Below, one piece after another: positions 37,811 through 50,600 of a stretch of DNA of 64,000 nucleotides (position 1 is its first letter; each line of letters begins with the position of its first letter). Below the pieces are notes generated by a model, which was not told the origin of the DNA, made no database searches, and saw only the letters and a list, made by a program, of their open reading frames with translations. The stretch is from Albula goreensis. Its lineage: Eukaryota; Chordata; Actinopteri; Albuliformes; Albulidae. Position numbers and translations under genes: made by a program. The DNA is taken from positions 29,129,646-29,193,645 of the forward strand of contig CM040743.1 in the NCBI GenBank assembly GCA_022829145.1. The letters are read 5' to 3'.

Positions 37811-40779
37811 CAGAGGAAAGGAAGGGGGGGTGGGGGTGCATTCAAATGTGGATGTTAATTTGCTACGTATCGGCTGGTAAACATGCAAGTTTATGGGATA
37901 TACTTTTTTTTTCCAGAGATTGAGGTGAGGTGGTATTGCAAACCAGTTTTTTTTTGCCATCACAGAAAAAACATTGGTATTGCTACTGGTGGCTACATTT
38001 AATTAATCTCGAGTGTATTGGATATATAGGATCACCCTGCTTTCAGGCTAAGGAGAATTATGGAATCTTTACAGCACAGCACAAGGCAAACAGGCCCTGA
38101 GGGGATACATGTACATGTACATGCACATGTACAGGCAATACTGAAATTGTAGTAGTGTTTTGGGATAGAGTTTTGTTGACTAATGCAATCTCACACATAG
38201 TTTAATAATCAAGATGCCATAAAATCAGTGCCTCCAGTGAGAGTTTCTTATTGCCGAGTGCAATGCAGATTACCAATGACAGGGCAGCATAAATGCTTGA
38301 GTATCGCCCCACACCCTAACTGGAGGTCAGAAGGCTTTGCCTCACAGAAAAATTAAATTCAGAGTACCGAGGATATTGCCATTATAATGTCTTTTTCTGG
38401 CTTTAACCAATAATAAGAGGCCAACTCAAGTGCCATTTTGGGAAATTACAAAGAGCAATGCAGTTAATAAAAATGATTAAAGGATAAATTAAAATATGAT
38501 GAATTAATGATACATCTCAATCTGTACTTTATACATTCTGATAAAAAGTGCTCATTTTCAAGCAACTGAATCATTTTTTCAGTTCTTCATTACAAAGAAT
38601 GTAAAGAAAAATGTCAGTATGGTTCTACTTTACAAAACAAAAGGCGGACAAGTTGTAACTTGCCTGTCTTCCTATTGTGTTCTTTCTATGTCTTTTCTAT
38701 TCCTTTTGGCGATATGAAGGATATAATACCTTGCTGATGGTTTTAGAAACCTGTTTGTGAATGAATTGTGGATCTGGCTAAAAGCTTCTCTTGCGTACCC
38801 TTTGAAACACATATTCAATTTTTTTCCCCAAAAAATCTAGAATGAATTACAAGCTCCCACTGGATATGCATGACAAATAAAGGTGGTAAACCACCGCCAG
38901 TCATTCAAAATACATGATCTGGATGGCCTTGAAATAACTTTCCAAGTTTTGGCAGAATGAAACGGTACAAATCCAATATTTATAAATATTTTATTGTAGC
39001 CCAGGGCTTCATTCAACTAACAATAAAACATTGGACTTTAGTGAACATGGTAAGAAGGAGTGTAATGCTCTCTAAAAATGACAGATTTGTACCATTTACT
39101 GTTACACTTAATAACTCCATCTACAATACATTGCAGTGCAATAAAGGTACCCAATATTTTTAGGTCACACTATGCTACATTCTTGCTAGAAACCTCACTA
39201 CAGTACATTTATTTGCAGCTTTAAATGGGCCATTTTTTCCTTCATTTTTTTTCTCAATTTCTTGGTAATGAAAGAAGCTTTGACTTCTGTTTGGACGTGG
39301 TGATTGAACCTTTAGCTCACAGGTGCTTTATGTGAGATAATATGGCTTTTAGGAGACAGGAGGATTTCATTTATTTATTTTTTGCAGACCCATTTTATTT
39401 GCTGTGTCTAGAAAAATACTTGCTTTAAAGACATGCTGATGAAATGCTGTTTTAAAATATTTCTAGAACAAAAAGTCAGAATGAATCATGCTGAAGGTAG
39501 CTAGCCAGTATAAATTAAGTAATGTTTTGGATAAGAACTGTAGTGATAACAACAGACCTCTGGCATGGATGGGCTTTGCCACAGTTTGACAGCTAAGCGA
39601 TAATCTTTTTATTTCCAAAAATCTGGTTGGACAAGAACCATAAGAGCACCAAATTCAAATATTTTTGTGAAACTGAATTCCGTAGCGAGCAAAAATTTGA
39701 CCCATTGTATTTTGAGTTTTCATGTATACCCACAGAAATTTTTCAGAGGTTCAGATGCAGGGAAGTACTTAAAATTTGCTGGGTTGATATGAACAGGTTT
39801 GGTTGTCCTCACCATTTGTTGACACATTTGAAAGTGATATGCAACGCCATTGGTCTGTAAAGTCGATTGACAGAAAGAAAGCTAATTGCAATAGTGATAA
39901 CAATACATTCATTTCTGTAGAAGAAATTAAAAGAAACTTTTTGAACTCACAGCCGAGGTACAAAAACAAGCAAGTACAGGTACTCGTGTTTATCAAAGAA
40001 AGACTGTAATATTGAAAGGAATAACATATAACAACAAAAACGTGCAGATCTTGATTAGTTCCCCACATAAAATTCTTGTGAAATTCAGCAGAACAATTGC
40101 TCAGCCAGAAAGACCGAAGATGAGAACAAAAGATTGCATGGTTTCTGCTTTTTTCAGTGAAAAATTCAGCAAAAACTAGTTTTGACCAATGAGAAGCCAG
40201 GATTTTCTGGCTCCTACTGCACATGCAGTGCCACGGTGCACTACAGTTCTAATCTGAACCAGTACTTAAACCAAGCTCTAACTATATACATAAAAACATT
40301 TTATAAACAATGCAAGCATTGTTGACTGGACAAAGACAACATTTGATTCACACCTCAGTTTAATTTATTTCCTGCAGCTCTCATTGGAGACATTGAAAAA
40401 GGCACATAAATGTGAAACATATTACAGGGATAAAATCAGAGATATACTATAATACTCCCATCACAGTGATAATCATAATGGTACAGTTAAAATGGGATTA
40501 CAAATGACTCACTGGAAAACAACTATTTCTATTATCTTTGAAATGCAAATATAATAAATACATTTTTCTTATTCAAATACTGTTCATATTGACCATCTTA
40601 GAACCAGAAGTGTGAACCTGATCTACCTTGGTTCCCATTTAAAAGCACATTTCTACTGTATTTAAAACAGCCCTCACCTTTAGGCTAACTGCCCTTTTAA
40701 GCAGCCATCTTTTATTGAAATTTTAAAGTTAAGATCAATCATAAATACAGGCCAGGAAAAACTGATTAATAAAGACATT
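37811..40779. other. Unique AT-rich sequence, no gene seen
   Basis: Contains the TACATG palindromic run listed separately. The 151-codon minus-strand frame 39769-40224 and the plus-strand frames 39627-40009 show no domain I can name. Confidence 0.45.
38106..38133. repeat. (TACATG)n self-complementary repeat
   Basis: About four and a half units of TACATG with one C substitution. Each pair of units is a palindrome (TACATGTA), so the tract can fold back on itself. Confidence 0.8.
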
Positions 40780-41250
40780 TACAAGGTCCCCTAAATTCAA
40801 GCGATGGAAGTTAATGAAGCGGTTAGAAGGGAGAGGACTGGTCTTTCTTTTTGTGTAGCTCAATGCAAAAGTGACGGCTGTCTTTATAGCCTTTGTGTTC
40901 CCTGGGGATAAGGAACAACCTGCCATCCTCCTGGCAGTCTCACTGGGTATCACCCTCATAAAGTGACAATATTGTAGTCGCTCCACGGGAAGGTTCTCGG
41001 AGGACAACGGAACTTTGGGCTAATGAGAAGTCACAGATTTTTAAGGGGAGGCATTTTTCATGTGTCCTTTGTGTTTCAGCTGTAAGGACAAGGCTCTGAT
41101 TGATGAAGACCTTCAACTTCTTCAAAGGGGAGCATAGAATTGATCTCTGCAGATGCTTTGAACCCAGCTCTCTTTGCCTGATGGAAGGATGCAAGCTGCG
41201 AATTTGCATGGATGCATATTTCCGCTTTAAATAAAGGGATCCCATTTTTT
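40780..41250. other. CNE-like block (inference)
   Basis: Unique text with balanced composition and overlapping minus-strand open frames of 78-101 codons without a domain. Possibly regulatory. Confidence 0.25.
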
Positions 41251-42152
41251 CTGATTATTTTTGAATTTTGGAATAACACACGAAACAGCGTGGATGACAT
41301 TTTACTATTCAAAAACAGTTAATGGAGCTTGTTTAAGTCAAAGGGACTGCTCTTTTGTTGCATGGCTTTTGTTCTCAGACACTGGACAACGGTTCAGTGA
41401 CTTAAATTAACCCAGGTCACCTATAATTTTGGGATAATGTTTTTTCTGAGATAGATTGAAAAGCTGAGCAAAACTTTTAATATAAATATATCATTTGTAG
41501 ACTGTAGAAAAAGAGAGAAAAGAAAAGTACTGTTCAAGGTTTTAAAAGGCACAAGGAAAATGGAAAATAAAATACATATTTCATTACATCTTGGGCCATC
41601 AGTTTTAATGTAATAACAGTTTGATGTGTCAAACCTAATATGTCCTTTCTATATGCTATTGAACTCCAATCTCATAAGCACTGCATAACGCTGAAATGAT
41701 ACTTTTGCAAACTGATATAGGGAAAATAATTGCACTCATTCTATTCGGGCACTGCTTCTTTCTGTGGATGAGTTCTGTAGTTTGGCATTAGTTGCATTCT
41801 AGCGTCACTCAGGGAAGGAGGGGATGGTGGAGTCTGTGTCTCATTTCTCTCCAGCAAACTCAGCTGGAAATCCACAGTCTGCCTCCAGCATACTTCTGTA
41901 CAAACTCAATTTGGGATTGAGCCTCAGACAATACGGTAATTTCTGTTTGATAATTTTTTTTAGATATTCGTTCAATATATTTTATGTTAGTTTGGAAAAA
42001 GCACTGTTTGACACAAACTAATGAAAAAACAATGCATTGAGCATGTAACTAATGGCTCAGAAATGGACAGAAAGTAGCCTGCCAACCAAGGATTAGCAGC
42101 ACCACATATAAAATATAAAATAACTTCAATAACTGGTCAAAAAAACCCTCAG
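41251..42152. other. Unique AT-rich sequence, no gene seen
   Basis: No supported gene, element or RNA. Confidence 0.5.
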
Positions 42153-42885
42153 CTAGGGCTGTCACGATCACAGAGTAGCCGTCATACCATCAATTTTGAA
42201 AATCCACACAAATTTCCATTACTGCATGGCAATGATGCAATGAGGTTTTTCGGGTGCAGTACTGTGTTCCAACAAAGATGTATCAATTAATCTCAAGATA
42301 CTGTTAGTAAAGCATGGCGCGATATTACAAGTTCTGTTTCAAATTTCTTACTTTAATGGATTTTTCCAGAGATCCTACATTGGAGGTCTGTGTTCTAGAG
42401 ATTACATTTTCACAACAAAATATAAATTGTGCATCACATGCACGAGGGCACTTGATGTTGATTTATTAAATACCCTTAAAAGTATTAATCTACATTCAAT
42501 TACTCCAATGTCTGAGTAAATCATATTCTCAACTTAGGCATTCATACCTCCATAGTACAATTTGCCCTGAAGCCTGGTGTCCCTACAGTGGCAGACACAA
42601 CAATACATGGGAAACACAAATGTACACAAACAAAAACATTAGTAAAATATAAACAGCAAACGGCTGAGCACAAATAAAAGACCAACATCATCATATCAAA
42701 TTTATAAGTCGTTTATGTTCTCACTCAGTTTACAATTTGGCACTTTGAGGTTGTCACTCCCAAAAGCTGAAGAATTTCGAAGAATGAAACTGCACCGGGC
42801 CACTAGGGAGCTGAATGTGTTATCAAGTTTGGTAACGGCACTATTGTTGTGTTGATTAAAACCATACTGTGGTGAATCGTGATCT
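42153..42885. mobile_element. hAT-like element, degraded; left end clearer than right
   Basis: The left end CTAGGGCTGTCACGATCACA followed by GCCGTCATACC closely matches a terminus common in fish hAT elements (recalled: TAGGGCTGTCACGATNAC, then CGTCATACC). The proposed right end, read on the minus strand from about 42885, has AGATCACGATTCACCACAGT, sharing CACGAT and CAC with the left. The roughly 0.7 kb between has no transposase. The right boundary is uncertain, and a solo left end is an alternative. Confidence 0.45.
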
Positions 42886-45800
42886 GCAGGAGTATGAAGC
42901 AGGAGCAGGACCAGTGAACGCTACTTAAAGAAAATAAGGTGGTAAGGCTTTTTTTTTTACATGATTCGTCCTTTTCTTAAATAATTTGTGTTTCATGTGT
43001 GTTGCATTTAGTATAATTCATAAGTGTCAAAGTTATTTACACACTCCACCAATACTGCGGCCAACTCTTCAGACACTGTCTCCACAGTGATTTTTGTAAA
43101 CAGTCGCAGGGTGTCAGATTCATGTTGCTCATTCCAGATTGTTTGTAGGATTGTGTAGGAAGAAGTGAATAGTGACTCATGGGTACCATTGTAGAGCTTA
43201 TCAAATCACCTTTATGCATGGCATTTTACACTCACAAATGTGTGACAAGGACATGTGTGACAATAGAAATAATAAAATGTGGAAATACAGCTCTAGACAC
43301 AATGACCTTGCTGTAATCAACAGTTGTCAAAACAGTTGAAGTAAAATTCATGCAACTTATTTCCCTATTACAGACTGGTCAGTTTGGAAATCACCTGACC
43401 TAATAAAATGTGCTTAAGAAGAAAAAAGGAACATCTGCATCAATTTATATGCGTAAGAAAAAGATGGATGTTGATTGAAACCTAGGCCTGTATCAGGTAA
43501 TATTTATATGCAAGACTCTTATTACAAAATTACTAATGTAGATGTGTGAATTCTTTCTTCCAACTATCAATTCACATTCTGTAGTTGGTCAAAGTTTAAA
43601 TAATTAAACCTAAATGGTGACTAAATGATGAATAATAGTAACAAATAGAATTCAGTTGTATAGACTCAAATGTTGCCACTTTGTGTAAATGAACTGGTGC
43701 ATATTTGTATTGTAATATGACTGAACAAAGTATGCTAGGGTTTGCATTTTTCATATTTCAGGTATCTTGGACACACACTTTGCACAGACACAGAAGCTGC
43801 CAGTGTTAGCACTGAATCCATACAGTGCGAATGGAGGGGAATCTCAGCTAGTCCCCAAATATGAAAAAACTTAATGTAGGTGGATAAATTAACTAGACTG
43901 CAAGCATTTAAATGCCATGATTGGTTTGTTCTTGTTGTTATTGTTGTACTTGAATGAAAATATAATAGCTTTTTGTTACATCATTTGTTTTTCATTCTAT
44001 TATTTTCTAACTATTGTTCTGTCCACACCACACAATGATATAATGTCAATTATCATTGTCTTGTCACAATTTTTCCATTGTAATTTACATACAAGTTTTA
44101 TTTTTTCATTTGTGACATGTTGCTGTTCAAAGATGACAAAAAGCCTTGTTTTTACTAAGCCTTATTGTTGATAAACATTGCCATGATAACAAAACATAGT
44201 AACATGATTTGTCATGGTGCAATCAATTTTAAAGTTCAAAGTAACAGACAGCACTGAAGTCACATGTTTTATGAACTCCTGGGTATTTAAACATCTGAAT
44301 GAGCAACTTAGTTTTCATCTTTTCTATATCTACTGGAATTGGCTGCGAAATATATTCCCTTGTTTTCTTTAAAGCCCATTTAAGACCTCTGCAAGCATTA
44401 AGTAATTTCCTTCCTTTATTCTGGACATGTGGGACAAACGGGTCACGTATCACCGGAAGCCAAAGGCTGCAGAATCGGTTACAATATCCCTAATCACCTC
44501 CCTGCAAGACCATGCCTATTTTTATCCCAGAAGTGTCCAATCATCCAGGACTACATTTGCCACAGGAAAGCCCCTACGCTGATGTGACATCGTGATCTAC
44601 ATTCGCTTAATCTGGTTAAAAGAAAAGAATTGGGTGGCGTGATTGATTAATCTACAGCATATGTCATTTCCTGGCCATTTTTGTGAAAACAAGGCACTCT
44701 GCAAGCTTTATAGCAGTACTGGATAGGCTTCACTACTGGGGGCTGGTTATAAAATGGAGGCTATTTATAGTAACAAGGAAACGAATGAGGGGATTCAATT
44801 TATAGCCACATACAGCAGGATCCATCGGCGGAGATTTACTGGGTGCTGTTTTCCATGGAATTTCTGTTCTGAGAATTGGGATTTGACTGCATGGTGAATA
44901 TTTAAAATTACATAGAGATGCAAAGACCTTGATTTCCCATTCAACATGTGGCAAGAAAGAAATATTTATGTGTCAGGGGGGAAAAGGCAGGGGGGTAGCA
45001 GGGGAATATTGATTGCTACCTAGTCAGTCACTGCAAAGTCCAGGGTAATCCTCCATATAAGAAATATGACTGAATCAATATTACGAATTAAAAGATTTCT
45101 TAATTCTTATCCTCATCTTAAACTCATGTCCTTAGAAATCAACAAGTTGATTCCTTAAGTGTAACTGGTTTGAGGTATGTTAAGTATAAAATTCAACCCA
45201 TTTATCATTATGTATTTTGCATACATTCACCAAGACTTCTAGAAGCAGTTCAGTCGTAAGATTCACTAATTTCCATTACCTTTATCGCATAGCGTAACAA
45301 ATGTTATGATCTCCAACAAAACATGAGGTCAATATACACATTAAAATCTAATACTCAACATTAATGCAACATGTTAGTGCAACGAGCTTCCCCTCTTTTC
45401 ATTGAGATGAATTTGATTTAATTCCTTCAGTGTTAAGTCTGAACGAATTATTTAAAGCTCAGATGTGTTCGTTTCTTCAATACAATTTTACAGTTGCAAA
45501 AACAGTGTAAGAAATTGTAAGGTAGTTACTGTATATTTAAGTTGATGTGTAATTACAGATGATATTAGGGAGGGCCGCATAGTATTACAGTGTTTTTTTT
45601 TCATTGTTATGTTTCCAGGGATTATTAAAATGCTTCTACATTTTTCCCCGGAGGTCACATGGATAGCTATACTGATCATTATCCATCAATAACTTGGCCT
45701 TGCACACAATAGTGTATGCTGTGTACATTAAAATGCATCTGAATAGTAAATATCTGGATATATCGTAGCAAGTATGGCACATTCTGAATAAACCTCTACA

Positions 45801-46651
45801 TGAAATGTAACCATTAATAATTAATGATGTAGAGGTGCTCTCTGGAGGTGTATGCAGGAAATGATTGGACCATTAAATATGGCACACAACCTAACCTCTT
45901 CCCCTGGTCATCTCTGCAAAAGGGAACAGTCATTGGACCTCTGTGGTTGAACAAAAATGAAAAAAATAAACGCACTCCTAATATAATAGCCAGAATCATT
46001 TTGCAATACATACAATTTTATGCTATGACTCATACTACAAGGTTCCCAGCTGGCTCCACCCTCCAAAATGCACTCATTTCTTTTTTGCATGTCATAATGC
46101 TGTGGGTGCCACCACAAAAAGCAGACACCTGGAAATATCTGGTGGAGAGATGGAGAACAATTGATTATCTGGTGCAAATAAGCACTCAAGTGCTGCTGAT
46201 TGTAGATTTTCACGATAATTGTTCTTTTGAAGTGCCACTACATGAAAATGACTATGAATGAAGCAAACTATAATGATGTTGCTATGCACACTCTAGCTAA
46301 TGACTGCCATTGCCATTGCAGCAGAGTGAAGCATGGATATCTTCTGCAATGGCAATCTGACCACCATTCAGGGTAAACTGGGAAATTCTTTTTATGTCGC
46401 TCATTTTAAAGTTGTAAGGAATAATCGTACTCCCACTCTGCGCCTGGACAGGAACCCTGGACTCCAGGCGACCCCAACCTGGCCACAGGAAGGTTATAAA
46501 TTAGGGCCCAGAAAGCCCAGCTGGACACACTGAAGGAGAGGGATGATAAATACTGGGCATGTGGATGATATGGGCTCTAGTGATATTTGATAGTGATCAT
46601 TTGTCATAAGACGAGCTGGGTATGCTCCCTCGGATGTCAACTCTAGCTGAC
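42886..46651. other. Unique non-coding sequence, no gene seen
   Basis: The stretch 44560-44900 has moderately CNE-like text (GCTTAATCTGG, GATTGATTAATC). The 137-codon plus-strand frame 45848-46261 and the opposite-strand 101-codon frame overlap and have no domain. Confidence 0.4.
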
Positions 46652-46965
46652 CTAGGCCTAGAAACCTCTGAATGTAGCCAGACACCACAACAGGCTGATG
46701 GTTGTAAGCTTAGGCTGTAGGCAGCCAGACACCATAGAAAGCCCCTGGGTGTAAGCCTAGGTTGCAACAAGTCTCTTAGGTTGTAGGAGCAGTCAGACAC
46801 CATGGCAGACCATTAGGGTGTAAGCCTAGGCTGTATGCAGCCAGACACCATGGCAGACCACTGAGTGTAAGCCTAGACTGCACTACGGTCACCGACCTCT
46901 GAGTGCGGCCAGACACATAGTAGGCCACTAGGTGTAAGCCTAGGCCGCAACAAGTCACCGACTTT
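46652..46965. repeat. Minisatellite with alternating long and short units
   Basis: Units begin near CTAGG and end in GTGTAAGC. Boundaries at 46652, 46710, 46757, 46826, 46873 and 46940 give lengths of 58, 47, 69, 47 and 67 bp and a final partial unit of about 26 bp. All full units share CAGCCAGACACCA or a close variant. The longer units carry an extra 20-22 bp just after the start (for example GCAACAAGTC). A long plus a short unit makes a higher-order period of 114-116 bp. Divergence between copies is moderate, so it is not recent. Confidence 0.85.
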
Positions 46966-47879
46966 CTAGATCCACTGCGTTCATATCTAAGATTGGGGAC
47001 CTGAATCCTGGGGCGAACCTGGTCATGCCCTGCACTCTGTTGTTAGCAACTGTTCTATCTGTTTGATAGCTGCCTACGGAAGTGTGTGTAGAAGTTTGTG
47101 TTCCATTGTTTAAGTTTTTGTTTAAATTTAAGTCCTTTAGGTCTGATACCCTGTGTTGCCCTAGACTAAAAGCGGATTCCAACGTGGTATGACTGAAAAA
47201 TCAATTACTAAGTGGCAACATGCAGGGGACCCATCACAACTGACATAACTGCAATAAAAACACACATTTGTCACCTAACTTTCTTCCCCTCATAAATTAA
47301 CTCCTTCCTTACAAAGTGATGGAGAGCAAGCACACACACTGTGCCCCACTGTACACTAATTTTCGCCACCTAATGCCCTCGGGTTTGTGTGTGCAACAGC
47401 ACACTCCATAACATTTGACAGTTATGCCGTGATTGGCCTTTGCACTTAATCTGAACCAAAAAGTGAAGCTCTGGGATAGGTGGGAGAATCATCACATCCA
47501 GAACTATGTTGACTCACAGAAACGGTGCCATAATAGATGGTGTGAATGTTATTCACTCCAAACATTTAGTTTGAATAAGGGTTCAAAAATGAACGTGTCT
47601 CAAAATCACAGTGAGGTCCACTATTTTTCTGCCAAAGAGATAAATCACTCAACATACAACTCAAAACCCAAGAATAATTTCGTGAATGTTTTGTTCATTT
47701 CATCCTTCTCGGTATATATATCCACATTAGCCATTCTCAAACATAGCTCAACACAGCTTAAGCGAACAATTTGCTTCATGCGATAAAGACATAATCTGCT
47801 TTTGGGGGAAATGAAAATATTTGAACAGCAGGCAGCAGGAAGCTAGTTCTCCATAGTGTCACCTCTTGATTCATTTTCA
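46966..47879. other. Unique non-coding sequence, no gene seen
   Basis: No element recognised. The 117-codon plus-strand frame 47433-47786 has no domain. Confidence 0.45.
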
Positions 47880-48440
47880 TTCATTTCCCCTTCAATTTAG
47901 AATATTCTTAGTAATTATTCACGCAAATACGCAGTAATCCCTGCATTAAATACCTAATTTCGGGCTGGGAATGTGACACTATTTCCCTACATTGCTGATA
48001 TCTAATTTAACCAAAGCCAGCTATTATGCAGACTTTATTACTCATTAATGAGATACTAAATGTCTTTAAACAATGTGCCAGCCTCTTTGGTAAGAGTCTG
48101 AGTTTATAAACAGGGTTATCCTCCTCTCCACCTTCCCCAACCTCCGTAGATTTATTAACTGCGCAAACAGCATGTGTGTTTCTTGTGCGATAGCTGCAGC
48201 TCACTGAGCAGGAACGAGGGCCAATTCAGATAATTAATTAGATACTTAAATATATAAATAATCGCGAGGCTGAAAACAGATCAACAAGATTCGTCAGGCT
48301 CCTCGGCGTAGTGAGCGGGGTGTGGCCTCCGCTGGTGCCAAGGGCTCAGGCATAGCGCAGTGCGGTGATGAAGCCGTCAGCTGTCTGCTCTTAATCACAG
48401 CGTGGCACTTTAATCAAGGGGTTGGCTTGTCAGAGAAGAA
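47880..48440. other. Strong CNE-like block (inference)
   Basis: Long unique stretch with many TAAT-type cores (AGTAATTATTC, CTCATTAATGAG, AGATAATTAATTAG, CTTAATCAC, CTTTAATCAAGG), passing at 48290-48400 into CG-containing GC-rich text. No open frame is sustained. The clustered homeodomain-like sites and the change in composition resemble a developmental enhancer. Conservation is untested. Confidence 0.4.
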
Positions 48441-49499
48441 TCTGGAGCATAAGTAGCAGTACCTCCTATGTGGTCACCTCAGACTCCTCACTGCACAGCA
48501 TAAATTATTGTTCATAGGAATTCTTGTATTGCACATCGTAGGGTACCAGTTATCATTGAGTTAGAAAATCCCTAACCTGTATCTCTCACCTACATATTAA
48601 ATATTATAAAAGTTGGGTCAGTTATAAGAAGTGTATACAAATATTTATAAATGCTTCTGATGCTAAATAGCTCTTCTTTAGAGCATTCTGCTCTCAAGGC
48701 TGCTGCAAGTATGAATGTACCCCTGCAATCAAGTGTTCAATATGTGAGTGATTCAAAATGTGAGGCATTACATGTGAAAATGGATATATATTGGGAATAC
48801 TATCAGTCCACTGTTTGGGGATGAACTATCCATCTGTTATTTTCGATGTGATGAGACAAATATGGAACACAAACCAAAGCCTGGGTTATCCGAGACCAGT
48901 TTTCACAGCTTCACACAAGGGAATGCATTCAGTAATCACCTTGGGATGAATAAAATGATGCTAGACGCTCTGACGTCACTCATCAGACTATGAAATTGAA
49001 CTTGATCATGCCAGGCATGTTTCTGAACACTCGCTGTGACCAAAGAGCTGATACAGCCTGAATTCTAATGGGGCTTCTTGTTGCCTGCCTGTACTTTTTG
49101 AATGGAATTCTATCAGAGAATGGGTTCTTTTGAACATTTTCACGCAATCATTTTAATTCTATCAGGTTTCATAAACACAGCACCCCATTATGGATTCATT
49201 ACGATGATTTTTACATACACATGGGGCCGGACGGAATAACAAGCTTATTTTCTACAGAGATGGAACATGAGTGCAAGGCAACGGGGAGAGAATTTTGGAG
49301 AGGGCGCATTTTCACAAAATACAAACGGAGGGGATTTTAAACAGGACTGAAATTGCTGATGACAGGCAGGAAATTGTGTTTACATTGTGCCCACACAATC
49401 AACACGATTTAGAGGAGCAACATTTAAAATTGATATAATCAATTATATTGGGGGAGACTAATTTGCCTCCTTTTAAAATTGGGGGACATCCCCACAGGA
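48441..49499. other. Unique AT-rich sequence, no gene seen
   Basis: No supported gene. The missing N-terminal part and left end of the Tc1 relic that follows could lie here but were not recognised. Confidence 0.4.
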
Positions 49500-49509
49500 C
49501 TTATCCCTA

Positions 49510-50560
49510 TTGCTGTCAACAGTTATGAAAATGCATGCCAAACACAAAAAAAACCACATCAGCAAAGAGGAACAGTGGACACAAGTCAAATCTCACCTTC
49601 AGGGTCAGATACTTACTAGAATTGTTGCTAAATACCCCAAAACTATGACCAGAGAATTGAATTTACTCTTCTGTGATCCAGTCTCAACAACTTTGCTACA
49701 GTGTTAGCCTCAGAAAGCTGGTTTAAAGGTATGACCTTCATTCTGATCCGTCTGTATCCAAGGCTAATGTAATTTACAAAGATGCATGATCTGGTGTAAG
49801 GAGCACAAAACCTGGAGCACAGAGTACTCGAAAAATGAATATGATCTGATGATTGCCGTAGTCATTTTCCCAGTCTATATGGGTTTATGTTTGGAGAAAG
49901 CCAAAGAAAGCCTTCAACACACAATGTCTGTTGCCAGCTTTAATCGTATGGACTGCTATCACATGGGGATGTTTGGGGCCGATGGTTGTTCTGTGTGGTC
50001 ATATAATGGCAAAGGAATATGAAGTCCATTAAGAGCAGGTGCACCCTATGGCATGAACTGTTTCAGCATGATGTCTCCATATAACTGAAATGATATATGT
50101 TCTGATGAGATATAACAGCAAGACTGGGACTTCTGCCTTGCAGCAACATGTGGACAGGGTAACACAAACTCAGTGCTTCAGATTACATTAACTGCGTAGG
50201 GCTCGGGTCGGATTCGGACAGAAATATGCGGCCCAAGCCGCACTCTAACTCCCATGCACACAACAAAATCAAGAGTGGTTCTAGGAGACCAGGATGAAGT
50301 CAGAGGCCCTCCATGGCCCTCAATATCATCAGATCAAAACATCATTAAATCTTTATGGGAAATTCTGGAGCATTGACTGAAAACTATATTTCTACCTCCT
50401 TTGTGCCTTTAACTACTAGAGGCTTTCCTCACTGAAGAATGGTTCAATGTCCCACTACAAACTGTTAAGAATTTGTATTACAGTATTTCAAGAAGGTCTG
50501 AAGCCATTCAGAAGGCAAATGGTGGCCTAATTTCTTACTTGATATTCGTATTGAGTGATG
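49510..50560 (+). pseudogene. Tc1/mariner transposase remnant
   Basis: Fragment 1 (49510-49707) reads LLSTVMKMHAKHKKN, then RIVAKYPKTMTRELN and DPVSTT, the known RIV-K--KT-----E-N-----PVST pattern of the DNA-binding half. Fragment 2 (49786-50022) has MIWCKEHKTWST, as in W-REHK-W--D. Fragment 3 (about 50255-50560) has GDQDEVRGPPWPSISSDQNI and IKSLWEILEH, corresponding to L-WP--SPDLN-IE-LW, then EEWFNVPLQTVKNLYYSISR and RSEAIQKANGG at the usual C-terminus. The catalytic motif around the first aspartate in fragment 2 is not preserved. Fragment 3 has two in-frame stops and the frames between fragments are broken. A full Tc1 transposase is about 340 residues; this is dead. Confidence 0.8.
50195..50248. 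mobile_element. GC-rich insert inside the Tc1 relic, hAT-end-like
   Basis: The segment with GGGCTCGGGTCGGATTCGGA and GCGGCCCAAGCCGCACTCTA is far richer in GC and CG than its surroundings and does not fit the Tc1 protein. Its text recalls CGGGTCGGGTTCGG-type sequences seen in some fish hAT families, from memory only. It may be a nested solo end. Confidence 0.3.
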
Positions 50561-50600
50561 TTTCCAGTGTCAGTGTTTTGTACACCCCCTGTGTATATAG

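Larger units (their letters stand above)
49500..50600 (+). mobile_element. Tc1-like DNA transposon relic
   Basis: Three plus-strand fragments in order match a Tc1 transposase. The right end is suggested by TTTTGTACACCCCCTGTGTA near 50576-50595, resembling the outer ends of fish Tc1 elements next to a TA target. No matching left end was found, so the 5' part is missing or unrecognisable. A short GC-rich foreign-looking segment sits inside at 50195-50248. Confidence 0.75.

Noticed and set aside
39769-40224. 151-codon minus-strand open frame and overlapping plus-strand frames
   Set aside because: No recognisable family on either strand. The minus-strand peptide is rich in F, S and C, as expected from AT-rich text.
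45848-46261. 137-codon plus-strand open frame
   Set aside because: No domain seen, and the opposite strand is equally open over 101 codons.
46420-47180. Possible LTR element around the minisatellite
   Set aside because: No paired long terminal repeats, primer-binding site or retroviral-type protein text could be recognised; only the minisatellite is supported.
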